NCBI RefSeq assembly: GCF_900114715.1
Contig: NZ_FOTY01000001.1
Location: 255,286-319,285, forward strand
DNA length: 64,000 nucleotides
Source: Salibacterium qingdaonense
GTDB lineage: Bacteria > Bacillota > Bacilli > Bacillales > Marinococcaceae
Direction of reading: 5' to 3'
In this document: positions 24,571 to 32,953 of the stretch, in pieces
How positions within the stretch are numbered: the first letter of the stretch is position 1
How the letters are laid out: the number at the start of each line of letters is the position of its first letter
Translations under genes and position numbers: made by a program
Notes under the pieces: generated by a model
Databases searched by the model: none
The model's input: only the letters and a program-made list of their open reading frames with translations
What the model was told of the DNA's origin: nothing

Positions 24571-27003
24571 TTACACAAGTTCTACAGCTTTGCGTTCAAA
24601 CAGTTCTTTGCGTTTGTTTTCATTATGGGTCAAGCTGGCCCAAGGATCTTCCGGTTTGTGCTCAAGGGCGTGGTCCATGCGCTCTTTATAAAACTGCCGG
24701 GTCTCTTTGTCATCAATAATGGTGCTGCGGATGTGATCCAGTCCGACGCGGTCCACCCAGTGGGATGTACGCTCCAGGTAACGGGCATCTTCGCGGTAGT
24801 ACTGCATAAAGGCACTCATAATTTCAAGCAGTTCGTCGCCGGACTCCACTTTAACAAGCTTATCACCGGCTCTCAGCTCGACACCCCCGTTTCCGCCGAC
24901 ATACATTTCCCATGCTCCTTCCACACCGACGATGCCGATGTCTTTAATGCCCGATTCAGCGCAGTTCCGCGGGCAGGCGGACACAGCCATTTTTATTTTG
25001 TGCGGCGTATTGAGCCGTTCGAATTTTTTCTCAATGGCGATTCCCATGCCGATGGAATCCTGGGTGCCAAAGCGGCAGAAATCTTCACCGACGCATGTTT
25101 TGACGGTACGGATAGCTTTTCCATAAGCGTGTCCGGACGGCATATCGAGGTCCGACCAAATCTCGGGGAGGTCTTCTTTGTTGACGCCGAGCATATCAAT
25201 ACGCTGACCACCGGTTAATTTCAGCATCGGTACTTCGTATTTATCAGCGACATTTGCGATCTTGCGGAGCTGATCGGAATTGGTTACTCCGCCGTACATT
25301 CTTGGCACGACCGAATAGGTGCCGTCATTCTGGATATTGGCGTGCATCCTTTCGTTGACGAAGCGGGAGCGGTCGTCGTCTTCGTACGTTTCGGGATGAA
25401 CAACGCCAAGATAGTAGTTGATGGCCGGACGGCATTTGGTGCAGCCTTCTTCATGCTCCCAGCCGAGCACATTCATCACTTCGCGTGTATGGGTGAGCTG
25501 CCGGCTGCGGATGGCTTCCTGCACCTGTTCGTGGGACATGGTCGTGCATCCACACATCGGTTCTATCTGAGATTGCGTCCCTTCATCGCCAAGTACGGCC
25601 TGCAGCAGATCGGAAACGAGTGGTTTACAGCCGCCGCAGGAGCGCGAGGCATTGGTGTGCTGTTTGATCTCTTCGACCGATGTCAGACCGTCCTGCTCAA
25701 TAGACTGGACAATCGCTTCCTTTGATACTCCATTACATCCGCAGATGGTTTCTTCCGGAGCCATCGACAGGACAGGGCTTTCTGTCTGGCCTGTGCCTTC
25801 TGAAGGCAGCAGCACCGCTTTGCTCATACCGCCGATGTCTTCCTGCTTTTTCATCATATCCAGAAGCCGCGGAGAGTCGGATGTGTCGCCGAACAGGACG
25901 GACCCGACTACTTTTTCGTCCTGAACCATGACTTTTTTATAGACGCCTTCGAATTCATCGTGGACGCGTACGGCTTTTTTCCCTTCCCCGTCCATGAAAT
26001 CACCGGCAGAAAAGACGTCTACTCCGGATACTTTCAGCTGTGTATACATGAGTGATCCGTTATAAGCAGCTGTGGACGTGTCGTCACAAAGACGATCGGC
26101 GAGAACCTTGGCCTGTTCATACAACGGAGCGACAAGGCCGTAGGCAATTCCGTTGTGTTCGGCACATTCACCTACCGCGTATACATTAGGAACGTCCGCT
26201 TCCATATAATTATTGACGACGACAGCGCGGTTGGTTTCAATTCCTGCTTTTTGGGCGAGTGCTATATTTGGTTTGATGCCGACTGCCATGACAATGAGAT
26301 CGGCATACAATTTCGTTCCGTCCTTGAAGTAAAGCCCCTCGACCCGGTCTCCACCGACAATCTGTTCTGTCTGTTTTTCCATATGGAACCGCATGCCCTG
26401 CTGTTCAAGTTCTTCTTTCAGCATAGTTCCGGCGGTGCTGTCGAGCTGACGTTCCATGAGGGAATCGGCGAGATGAATGACTTCTGTTTCCATATTAAGA
26501 TTCAACAGCCCGCGGGCGGCTTCGAGTCCGAGAAGGCCTCCGCCGATAACGGCAGCACGTTGATAATGAGATGAAGCGTTGATCATCGTTTCACAGTCTT
26601 CAATGTCGCGGAAGGCAATCACGCCTTCCTTGTCGGCTCCCGGAAGCGGAAGCATAAATGGGTTGGAGCCGGTAGCCAGAATCAGCCGGTCATAGGCAAG
26701 AGTGACGTTGTTTTCACTGGTGATGGTCTGTTTCTTTGTATCAATATCAACGACCGGGTCTCCCGTGTACAGTGTAATGTTATTTTGTTCGTACCACTCG
26801 TACGTATTTAAAATAATATCATCGAGTTCGGTGTCGCCCTGGAGCACAGAGGATAATGAAATACGGTTATAGTTAGGATGGGGTTCTTTACCAAAGATGA
26901 TAATCTTATAGCGTTCCGGGTCTTTTTTCAATATTTCTTCCACGGTTCTTACCCCGGCCATTCCGTTCCCAATGACAACTAACTGTTCTTTGTGTTCTGC
27001 CAT
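24571..27003 (-). CDS. nirB: nitrite reductase [NAD(P)H] large subunit NirB
   Basis: 810 residues, the full family length. An N-terminal FAD/NAD reductase domain has VVIGNGMAGVRTVEEIL and AAVIGGGLLGLEAARGLL. It is followed by two BFD-like [2Fe-2S] stretches (CGCNGVSKEAIV with CGGCK, and CGCTTMSHEQV with CTKC). The C-terminal siroheme/[4Fe-4S] sulfite-nitrite reductase half has TCVGEDFCRFGTQDS and SACPRNCAESGIKDIG. It reduces nitrite to ammonium with NAD(P)H. TAAGGAGGAAT precedes the ATG. The electron path needs siroheme from the upstream cobA product. Confidence 0.96.
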   Translation of the reverse strand: MAEHKEQLVVIGNGMAGVRTVEEILKKDPERYKIIIFGKEPHPNYNRISLSSVLQGDTELDDIILNTYEWYEQNNITLYTGDPVVDIDTKKQTITSENNVTLAYDRLILATGSNPFMLPLPGADKEGVIAFRDIEDCETMINASSHYQRAAVIGGGLLGLEAARGLLNLNMETEVIHLADSLMERQLDSTAGTMLKEELEQQGMRFHMEKQTEQIVGGDRVEGLYFKDGTKLYADLIVMAVGIKPNIALAQKAGIETNRAVVVNNYMEADVPNVYAVGECAEHNGIAYGLVAPLYEQAKVLADRLCDDTSTAAYNGSLMYTQLKVSGVDVFSAGDFMDGEGKKAVRVHDEFEGVYKKVMVQDEKVVGSVLFGDTSDSPRLLDMMKKQEDIGGMSKAVLLPSEGTGQTESPVLSMAPEETICGCNGVSKEAIVQSIEQDGLTSVEEIKQHTNASRSCGGCKPLVSDLLQAVLGDEGTQSQIEPMCGCTTMSHEQVQEAIRSRQLTHTREVMNVLGWEHEEGCTKCRPAINYYLGVVHPETYEDDDRSRFVNERMHANIQNDGTYSVVPRMYGGVTNSDQLRKIANVADKYEVPMLKLTGGQRIDMLGVNKEDLPEIWSDLDMPSGHAYGKAIRTVKTCVGEDFCRFGTQDSIGMGIAIEKKFERLNTPHKIKMAVSACPRNCAESGIKDIGIVGVEGAWEMYVGGNGGVELRAGDKLVKVESGDELLEIMSAFMQYYREDARYLERTSHWVDRVGLDHIRSTIIDDKETRQFYKERMDHALEHKPEDPWASLTHNENKRKELFERKAVELV

Positions 27004-27033
27004 ATCTATTCCTCCTTACAAGAAATAAAGGTT

Positions 27034-28200
27034 TTACATGGTTGCTTTTCTTTCCAAAGTTCCGGACGTTTTGTGTTCATCTGCCAGAAAAATACCGGGC
27101 CAGTTCTGCGGCGACTCCAGGGGCAGCAAAGGAAGCATGGGCGTGAACGTGCTGGATATTGTCCCGGTGGCGGTCATCCAACAGGTAAGTGGCTGCGCTT
27201 TTGCTGTCCTGTTTTTCAGACAGTCTTCATATAACTGCTGCCCTTCCTTTGTAGAAGGAAAGACCATGTGGCGGATAAATCCTTCTTCCAAAAGACGGTT
27301 CATAATGATCTTTGTATTTTCTGATTCATGAAAATCTTCTGATATTACGGAATGGATATATACATCCATTCCTTCTGTTTTCAGCTGTTCATATACGGCC
27401 CTTTCGGCATTGGACTGGGGGAAGGCCAGGATTCCTCCGGCAGCTGATGGATGGAACCATTTACAGTCCTGGTGATATCCTACAGCGTTTCCGACAAAGA
27501 TAACCGATGGATTAGTGATGTTCTGTTCTGCGGCCATGGCGGAAATAGCATGAAGTGGCCCACTGACTGTCCGCTGCCGGTGGTGGGAAGCCCACTCTAC
27601 AATTAATACTTCCGTGTCCCTGTCTTTCCCGTACTCCATCAAGCGGGTGGTGATGAAGTCGAGGCGTTTCACCCCCATATACCAAATGAGCGTATCACTG
27701 GTTGCGGCAAGGTTTTCCCAATCTGCTGATGTTTCTCCGGAGGGCCCCTGACCGTGGCCGGTAAGCACCCGGAAACCGTGGGCATAACGCCGATCGGTCA
27801 AGGCAGCTCCAGCATAAGAACTGGCCGCACTTGCGGCAGTAATACCGGGGACAATTTCATAGGGAATGCCGCGCTTTTTCAGATCTTCCATTTCCTCTGT
27901 CACCCTTCCGAAAATGGCAGGGTCCCCTCCTTTCAGCCGGACCACTTTTTTTCCGCGGCGGGCGTGAACGATCATTTCCTGCTGGATGGTTTCCTGTCCC
28001 AGCGTATGAGCACAGGGCTTTTTGCCGCAGTAAATCAGTTTTGCGTCCCTCGGGGCGTGCAGCAGCAGGGCGGGATGTGCCAGTCGGTCATACAGAACCA
28101 CATCGGCCTGCTGGAGGCACTCTGCCCCGCGGAGAGTAAGGAGGCCGGGGGAGCCGGGCCCCGCGCCGACAATATGAATGGTGCCCTGCGATTGTTCCAT
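27034..28200 (-). CDS. cobA: uroporphyrinogen-III C-methyltransferase with a short HemD-like tail, probably frameshifted at the end
   Basis: 388 residues as read. Residues 8-245 are a SUMT domain (HIVGAGPGSPGLLTLRGAECL, VVRLKGGDPAIFGRV, YEIVPGITAASAASSYAG), which makes precorrin-2 for siroheme, needed by NirB. The remainder begins like a uroporphyrinogen-III synthase lobe. From about residue 330 the reading becomes Trp/Pro/Thr-rich and unlike protein. The +1 frame after a run of five A's (27212-27216) instead gives a normal helix-rich tail ending AAELARYFSGR and stopping at 27076. A one-base deletion or sequencing error is likely. First gene of the nir operon. Confidence 0.88.
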   Translation of the reverse strand: MEQSQGTIHIVGAGPGSPGLLTLRGAECLQQADVVLYDRLAHPALLLHAPRDAKLIYCGKKPCAHTLGQETIQQEMIVHARRGKKVVRLKGGDPAIFGRVTEEMEDLKKRGIPYEIVPGITAASAASSYAGAALTDRRYAHGFRVLTGHGQGPSGETSADWENLAATSDTLIWYMGVKRLDFITTRLMEYGKDRDTEVLIVEWASHHRQRTVSGPLHAISAMAAEQNITNPSVIFVGNAVGYHQDCKWFHPSAAGGILAFPQSNAERAVYEQLKTEGMDVYIHSVISEDFHESENTKIIMNRLLEEGFIRHMVFPSTKEGQQLYEDCLKNRTAKAQPLTCWMTATGTISSTFTPMLPLLPLESPQNWPGIFLADEHKTSGTLERKATM

Positions 28201-28406
28201 GGATCGGATATCCCCCTTTATCTAACTTTAATATGTATTTTGAGTGTATATTATATAGAGAGTACGTTGTACAAAAACGATAGGTAATCTGACACACTTT
28301 CTCATGAAAGTCAGAGGGGAAGGGGACAGCCTTATAAGAACGGGTTTATCCGGAAGGCATCCGGGGAATGCAGGGGTTGGCATACAACGATTAAAGGAGA
28401 ATATTC

Positions 28407-29126
28407 ATGGCCGTTGACACAATATTACTTGGGGCACTATATTTGGTTGTCCAATTGTTTGCGAATAAAATCATTTCCACCAGTACTATCGGACGCTTCA
28501 AGTGGCTCTCCTTTTCCGGCGGGGTGGCAGTATCTTATGTGTTTGTGTATGTACTGCCGTCGCTTCATAAGCAGCAGGATAATCTATCGAAGGATTCCGG
28601 CCTGACGATGGAATCGGAGTTATACATATTGGGGCTTGTAGGGCTTTTGGTGTTTTACGGCGTTCACAAAGCGGCCGAACGGGCTTCCCGCAAACACGCA
28701 AAGGGAGAAGGAAGCTTCTTTTGGATTCAGATTGCATTTTTTGTCGTGTATAACATGCTGATCTCCTATCATATATTTGCTTCTGATATTAAGGGAATAG
28801 AAGCTGTATTTTACGGCATTGCGGTCGGTCTGCACTTCATGGCGGTGTCCCATGACTTGTGGAGGGAGGACGCGGCGCGTTACGAAAAACTCGGCCGCTA
28901 TCTGCTGGCTGCAGGCATTCTGGCCGGCTGGGCTGTCGGAGTGTTCGCCCCGATGCCGTCTTATATGCTTGGTATCGTGTTCGCCTTCATCTCAGGCGCG
29001 ATGATCATGAACGTACTGCAAAAAGAACTGCCTTCTGAAGAAAATGCCCATTTCCGCACCTTTCTTGGCGGCGCCGTCGGTTACACAGCGTTAACCATCG
29101 CACTCAAACTGTTTTTCAATTGGTAG
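28407..29126 (+). CDS. multi-pass membrane protein, ZIP-like
   Basis: 239 residues with about seven membrane helices. The third segment WLSFSGGVAVSYVFVYVLPSLHK and later YHIFASDIKGIEAVFYGIAVGLHFMAVSHDL recall the histidine-containing helices of ZIP metal transporters, though the family is usually annotated only as a membrane protein. The C-terminal part has FAFISGAMIMNVLQKELPSEENAHFRTFLGG, another ZIP-like trait. Function unknown. AAAGGAGAATATTC precedes the ATG, and a terminator follows, so it is a single-gene unit divergent from the nir operon. Confidence 0.65.
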   Translation: MAVDTILLGALYLVVQLFANKIISTSTIGRFKWLSFSGGVAVSYVFVYVLPSLHKQQDNLSKDSGLTMESELYILGLVGLLVFYGVHKAAERASRKHAKGEGSFFWIQIAFFVVYNMLISYHIFASDIKGIEAVFYGIAVGLHFMAVSHDLWREDAARYEKLGRYLLAAGILAGWAVGVFAPMPSYMLGIVFAFISGAMIMNVLQKELPSEENAHFRTFLGGAVGYTALTIALKLFFNW

Positions 29127-29141
29127 GATTTCGGGACTGAC

Positions 29142-29186
29142 AAAACATTCGCGCCTGTCATGAAAGGCAGGCGCGGATGTTTTTTA
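29142..29186 (+). terminator. terminator after the ZIP-like membrane gene
   Basis: ACATTCGCGCCTG pairs with CAGGCGCGGATGT (one G-U pair) around a ten-base loop, followed by six Ts. Confidence 0.92.
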
Positions 29187-29343
29187 ATTGAATGTAAGTG
29201 TATAGGACTTATGTAATAATTTTCAATAAACTATCGAGCGGGAATTCGTTTTTTCTTATAATGAATGTGTACTTGAGGAGTTACATATTTTTCGTTTGTT
29301 TTGAAATCGCTGACAATAAAGGAGAAAAAGGAGGAAGTGTAAG

Positions 29344-31086
29344 ATGCCGGCTATTGTGTTGGCTGTATTGGGGCTGCTCATCTTCGCTTTGGGCTATCGT
29401 TATTATTCCAAATTCATCGCCGAGCGGATTTACCGTCTGGACCCGGATTTTCAGACTCCGGCTCATCAGTTTAGGGACGGGGTAGACTTTGTACCGACGA
29501 ATAAATGGGTTGTCTGGGGTCACCACTTCACATCTGTTGCAGGAGCCGCTCCGATCGTAGGTCCTGCGGTGGCTGTATACTGGGGATGGCTTCCTGCGTT
29601 TTTGTGGGTGGTGCTTGGTACTGTATTCGCAGCTGGTGTGCATGATTTCGGGACGCTTGTATTGTCCGTCCGTAATAAGGGAAAGTCCATAGGAACACTG
29701 GCTGAAAATATTATAGGACGTCGGGCGAAACTATTATTTCTGTTTATTATCTTAATTCTATTATTAATGGTTAACGCTGTCTTTGCCTGGGTGATTTCCA
29801 ACTTGTTTATATCGTTTCCGGCAAGTGTGCCGGCTGTTTTTATCCAGATTCCACTTGCACTCTGGATTGGGTATACTATTAACAAAAAACGAAAAAAGAT
29901 GCTCGTTCCGTCATTGATTGCGCTGGCAGTAATGTATGTGACCGCGGTTGCGGCAAGCAACATACCGGCCTTGCAGATTGATCTTGTTTCCTATTTCGGA
30001 GGGGAAGGTTCTGATGGATTGTTTGGTTTGGGAGCGGTTTCTACAGCCTTCCTGATCTGGATTGCCATTTTGATGGTGTATGTGTATATCGCATCTATTG
30101 TTCCTGTATGGAAACTTCTACAGCCGCGGGATTATATAAATTCCCATCAATTAGTGGTGGGACTTGCAATATTGTATCTCGGTCTGTTGTTCAGCTGGCC
30201 GCCGGCAGAAGTAACGGCGCCTGCTGTGCGGGAAACAGCGGATGTATCATGGTTCCCTCTGCTATTTATCACCATTGCCTGCGGAGCTATTTCGGGATTT
30301 CACGGTCTTGTGGCTTCCGGCACTTCTTCGAAACAGTTGAACAAAGAGACGGACGCACGATTGGTCGGTTATTTTGGGGCAGTCGGAGAAGGCACCCTTG
30401 CTTTAATTACTATTTTGGCAGTGACGACATTCTTCGCGACTCAGGGCGATTTTCTGTCCAATTACGGAAGCTTTGATGCTGCTAACGCGGAAGGATTGAA
30501 TTTCTTTGTAAGCGGCGCCGGCCAGCTCGGAACCGCTCTCGGTCTGCCGGAAGGAACGGCCCGAACGATTGTGGCAGTAATAGTGGTCAGCTTCGCAGCG
30601 ACTACCCTGGATACATCGGTACGACTGATGCGTTATATCATTTCCGAGCTGGGACAGGAGTACCAAGCGCGCCTTTTGACGAAAAAGCACGTCGCAACCA
30701 GTGCTGCCGTCGGAGGGAGTGCTCTTCTGGTGCTGCTTCCAGGGGACCGGGGTTTTGGTTCCGGCGGTTATCTGCTGTGGCCGTTATTTGGCACAACCAA
30801 CCAGCTTCTGGCTGCGATTAGTTTAATGCTTGTCTCTATCTGGCTGCGCTGGAAAGGGCGGAATTTCCTTTATACGTTAATTCCTATGATTTTCCTGTTG
30901 TTTATGACAATCTGGGCCATGGTCAGCCAGGTCGTATTCGAATGGTCCTGGCTCGGACAGGGTGATGCGCAGCTCGTACTGTTTGGTTTTGGAGCATTGA
31001 TACTGGGATTTGCTGTCTGGATTCTATGTGAAGCAGTGACACTCTTTCAAAAAGACAGATCCCGCAGTCAATCGGACCAAAAATGA
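29344..31086 (+). CDS. cstA: CstA-family carbon starvation / peptide (pyruvate) transporter
   Basis: 580 residues with about 16 membrane helices, shorter than the roughly 700-residue Escherichia coli CstA. RYYSKFIAERIYRLDPDFQTPAHQFRDGVDFVPTNKWVVWGHHFTSVAGAAPIVGPA in pieces is the highly conserved family start (for example FVPTNKWVVWGHHF). ISGFHGLVASGTSSKQL and WPLFGTTNQLLAAISLMLV are further CstA signatures. The family imports peptides or pyruvate during carbon limitation. GGAGGAAGTGTAAG precedes the ATG. It is followed 21 bases later by the CC-ending small protein and then an ArsA-type ATPase, a conserved-looking cassette. Confidence 0.93.
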   Translation: MPAIVLAVLGLLIFALGYRYYSKFIAERIYRLDPDFQTPAHQFRDGVDFVPTNKWVVWGHHFTSVAGAAPIVGPAVAVYWGWLPAFLWVVLGTVFAAGVHDFGTLVLSVRNKGKSIGTLAENIIGRRAKLLFLFIILILLLMVNAVFAWVISNLFISFPASVPAVFIQIPLALWIGYTINKKRKKMLVPSLIALAVMYVTAVAASNIPALQIDLVSYFGGEGSDGLFGLGAVSTAFLIWIAILMVYVYIASIVPVWKLLQPRDYINSHQLVVGLAILYLGLLFSWPPAEVTAPAVRETADVSWFPLLFITIACGAISGFHGLVASGTSSKQLNKETDARLVGYFGAVGEGTLALITILAVTTFFATQGDFLSNYGSFDAANAEGLNFFVSGAGQLGTALGLPEGTARTIVAVIVVSFAATTLDTSVRLMRYIISELGQEYQARLLTKKHVATSAAVGGSALLVLLPGDRGFGSGGYLLWPLFGTTNQLLAAISLMLVSIWLRWKGRNFLYTLIPMIFLLFMTIWAMVSQVVFEWSWLGQGDAQLVLFGFGALILGFAVWILCEAVTLFQKDRSRSQSDQK

Positions 31087-31107
31087 TGCAGGAAGGAGTG
31101 TGGCACA

Positions 31108-31374
31108 TTGACAGATAAGAAAAAAGGACTGAAAGAATTGTTGTCGTTTTATGAAGAGGTGCTCAGTCTTCCGCACCGCTCGGAAATAAAGCGGGAAATC
31201 CGGGATGAAGATGACCTGTTTCTACTGCTTTGTTTTTCCGAACTGCTCGGCATTCCCAACCCCGTTTCCTATTATACGATGGAGCTTTACCCGGAAATGA
31301 TCGAGCGTTTTCATGACTGGCATCTGCGGATGGGAATGGAAAAATCGCCGTTAAATGGAGTCCGCTGCTGTTAA
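31108..31374 (+). CDS. cory-CC-star-type small protein (ends in Cys-Cys)
   Basis: 88 residues, soluble and mostly helical: KGLKELLSFYEEVLSLPHRSEIKREIRDEDDLFLLLCFSELLGIPNPVSYY in pieces, then a C-terminal GVRCC immediately before the stop. It matches the small family named cory-CC-star, known for the terminal Cys-Cys, as I recall it. The TTG at 31108 is the start, with GGAAGGAGTG at 31091-31100. It sits between cstA and the ArsA-type ATPase, with 13 bases to the latter. The terminal cysteine pair may bind metal or be handled by the ATPase, as tail-anchored clients are by Get3; this is speculation. Confidence 0.75.
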   Translation: MTDKKKGLKELLSFYEEVLSLPHRSEIKREIRDEDDLFLLLCFSELLGIPNPVSYYTMELYPEMIERFHDWHLRMGMEKSPLNGVRCC

Positions 31375-31387
31375 GGAGATGAAAAAG

Positions 31388-32329
31388 ATGGATAAGCTTT
31401 ACCAGAATGAGATTGTGTTTTTCGGAGGGAAAGGAGGTGTCGGAAAATCAACTTCTGCCTCTGCTTTTGCCCTTTCAGCTGCGGAAAAAGGGAAGGACAC
31501 CCTGCTCGTTTCGACGGATCCAGCCCATAACCTGGGAGATATTTTTGATACATCAGTTGGTGATGAAGCCCAGTGGCTTTCCGATCGCTTATGGGGAGTG
31601 GAAATCAGTCCTGAACAGGAAGCGAAACGATATATTAACGGAGTGAAGGGCAATCTGAAAGGGCTTGTGAAATCACATATGGCTGATGAAGTGAACCGGC
31701 AGATTGATATGGCGGCTGTTTCTCCCGGAACGGAGGAGGCGGCTTTGTTTGACCGAATGGTAAACATCGTACTGGAAGAAACCAAAACGTACGATCTGAT
31801 TATTTTTGATACTGCTCCTACCGGGCATACCATTCGTCTTCTTTCCCTGCCGGAACTGATGGAATCCTGGATTGAGGGGATGCTTGAGCGGCGGCAGGCT
31901 GTAAATGAAAACTATTCCCAGTGGCTTCACGACGGGGAGCCGGTGGATGATCCTATTTACCGGACACTCATGGAGCGCAAAGACCGTTTTTCAAGGGCAA
32001 GGCAAATATTGCTCAATAGAAAAAAGACCGGTTACGTATATGTGCTGACTCCGGAAAAACTCCCTATCGCAGAAACAAAAAGGGCGCTGCAGCTTTTGGA
32101 TGAGGCGCAGATGAAGGTAGATACGCTCATCGTGAATAAATGCATGCCCAAAGCAGAAGAAGCCGGCTCCTTTTTCGCGCAGAGGCGCAAGCAGGAAGAA
32201 GTGTACAGAAAGCAGATTGAAGAACAGTTCCCGAGACAACGTAAATTGTATCTGCCGCTTCTCGGAGAAGACGTATCTTCAAGAACAGCCTTGGAGACGG
32301 TAACAGAGAATTTTCGCGGTGCCTTGTAA
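31388..32329 (+). CDS. ArsA/Get3-family (TRC40) ATPase
   Basis: 313 residues, a single ATPase domain. The deviant Walker A is FFGGKGGVGKSTSASAFAL (about 11-29); switch I is STDPAHNLGD; switch II is IIFDTAPTGHTIRLLSLPELM. It lacks the second ATPase half of arsenite-pump ArsA and there is no arsB nearby, so it resembles Get3-type targeting ATPases more than an arsenic pump. The ATG at 31388, nine bases after AGGAG, is preferred; further upstream ATGs overlap the ribosome site or the preceding gene. Probably co-transcribed with cstA and the CC-ending protein. Confidence 0.88.
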   Translation: MDKLYQNEIVFFGGKGGVGKSTSASAFALSAAEKGKDTLLVSTDPAHNLGDIFDTSVGDEAQWLSDRLWGVEISPEQEAKRYINGVKGNLKGLVKSHMADEVNRQIDMAAVSPGTEEAALFDRMVNIVLEETKTYDLIIFDTAPTGHTIRLLSLPELMESWIEGMLERRQAVNENYSQWLHDGEPVDDPIYRTLMERKDRFSRARQILLNRKKTGYVYVLTPEKLPIAETKRALQLLDEAQMKVDTLIVNKCMPKAEEAGSFFAQRRKQEEVYRKQIEEQFPRQRKLYLPLLGEDVSSRTALETVTENFRGAL

Positions 32330-32400
32330 ATAAGAACTTGATTTCGTGTACTATCTGCCTTATGATATTTCAATAATCATCTGCGAATGGGGAATGGATT

Positions 32401-32937
32401 GTGGAATTTATACCGTTTAGCAAAGAGCATTATGAACAGCTGAAAAGCTGGATTCCGGATGGCAGCTTTCTCATGCAGTGGGGAGGACCTGAGTTTTGCT
32501 TTCCATTAAATAATAAGCAGTTGGATCGTTATGTAAATGGAGACGATCAGCCCGGACTGGAACGCATTGTGTACAGCGTTATGGAAGAACAAGCTGTCAT
32601 CGGCCATATTTCCCTTGGTGCTGTCGACCGTCAAAACCGGTCGGCAAGAATAGGCAAAGTTCTGGTTGGAGACAGGCATTCGAGAGGTCGGGGAATTGGT
32701 CTTCAAATGATGGAGAAACTCTGCAGCATCGCATTTGACGAGATGAAGCTGCACCGAGTCAGTCTGGGAGTGTGGGACTTTAACGAAGCTGCTGTACGCT
32801 GTTATGAAAGGGCAGGCTTTGTCCATGAAGGACGGAAAAGAGATATTCGCATCGTGCGTGGAGAATACTGGTCTATTTACGAAATGAGTATGCTGGAATC
32901 AGAATGGGAAGAGAAAAAGAAAGCCTTCTTACGTTGA
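32401..32937 (+). CDS. GNAT-family N-acetyltransferase
   Basis: 178 residues. The acetyl-CoA loop is VLVGDRHSRGRGIGLQMMEKL (pattern R-x2-G-x-G, about residues 88-108). The later LHRVSLGVWDFNEAAVRCYERAGFVHEGRKRD is typical of the RimJ/RimL-like branch. The substrate is unknown. The start is the GTG at 32401; the sequence GAATGGGGAATGGATT precedes it, a weak ribosome site. The final nine bases overlap the convergent CNNM gene and lie inside a shared terminator. Confidence 0.85.
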   Translation: MEFIPFSKEHYEQLKSWIPDGSFLMQWGGPEFCFPLNNKQLDRYVNGDDQPGLERIVYSVMEEQAVIGHISLGAVDRQNRSARIGKVLVGDRHSRGRGIGLQMMEKLCSIAFDEMKLHRVSLGVWDFNEAAVRCYERAGFVHEGRKRDIRIVRGEYWSIYEMSMLESEWEEKKKAFLR

Positions 32938-32953
32938 AGGGCTTTCTTTTTTT
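32914..32953. terminator. bidirectional terminator within two overlapping convergent gene ends
   Basis: AAAAAGAAAGCCTTC pairs with GAAGGGCTTTCTTTTT. The left arm is coding for the GNAT gene and the right arm for the CNNM gene, so both genes end inside their own terminator stem. Confidence 0.85.

Noticed and set aside
31388-32329. Arsenite-pump ATPase ArsA
   Set aside because: Only one ATPase half, no arsenite cysteine triad recognised, and no arsB, arsC or arsR neighbours; the Get3-type label is preferred.
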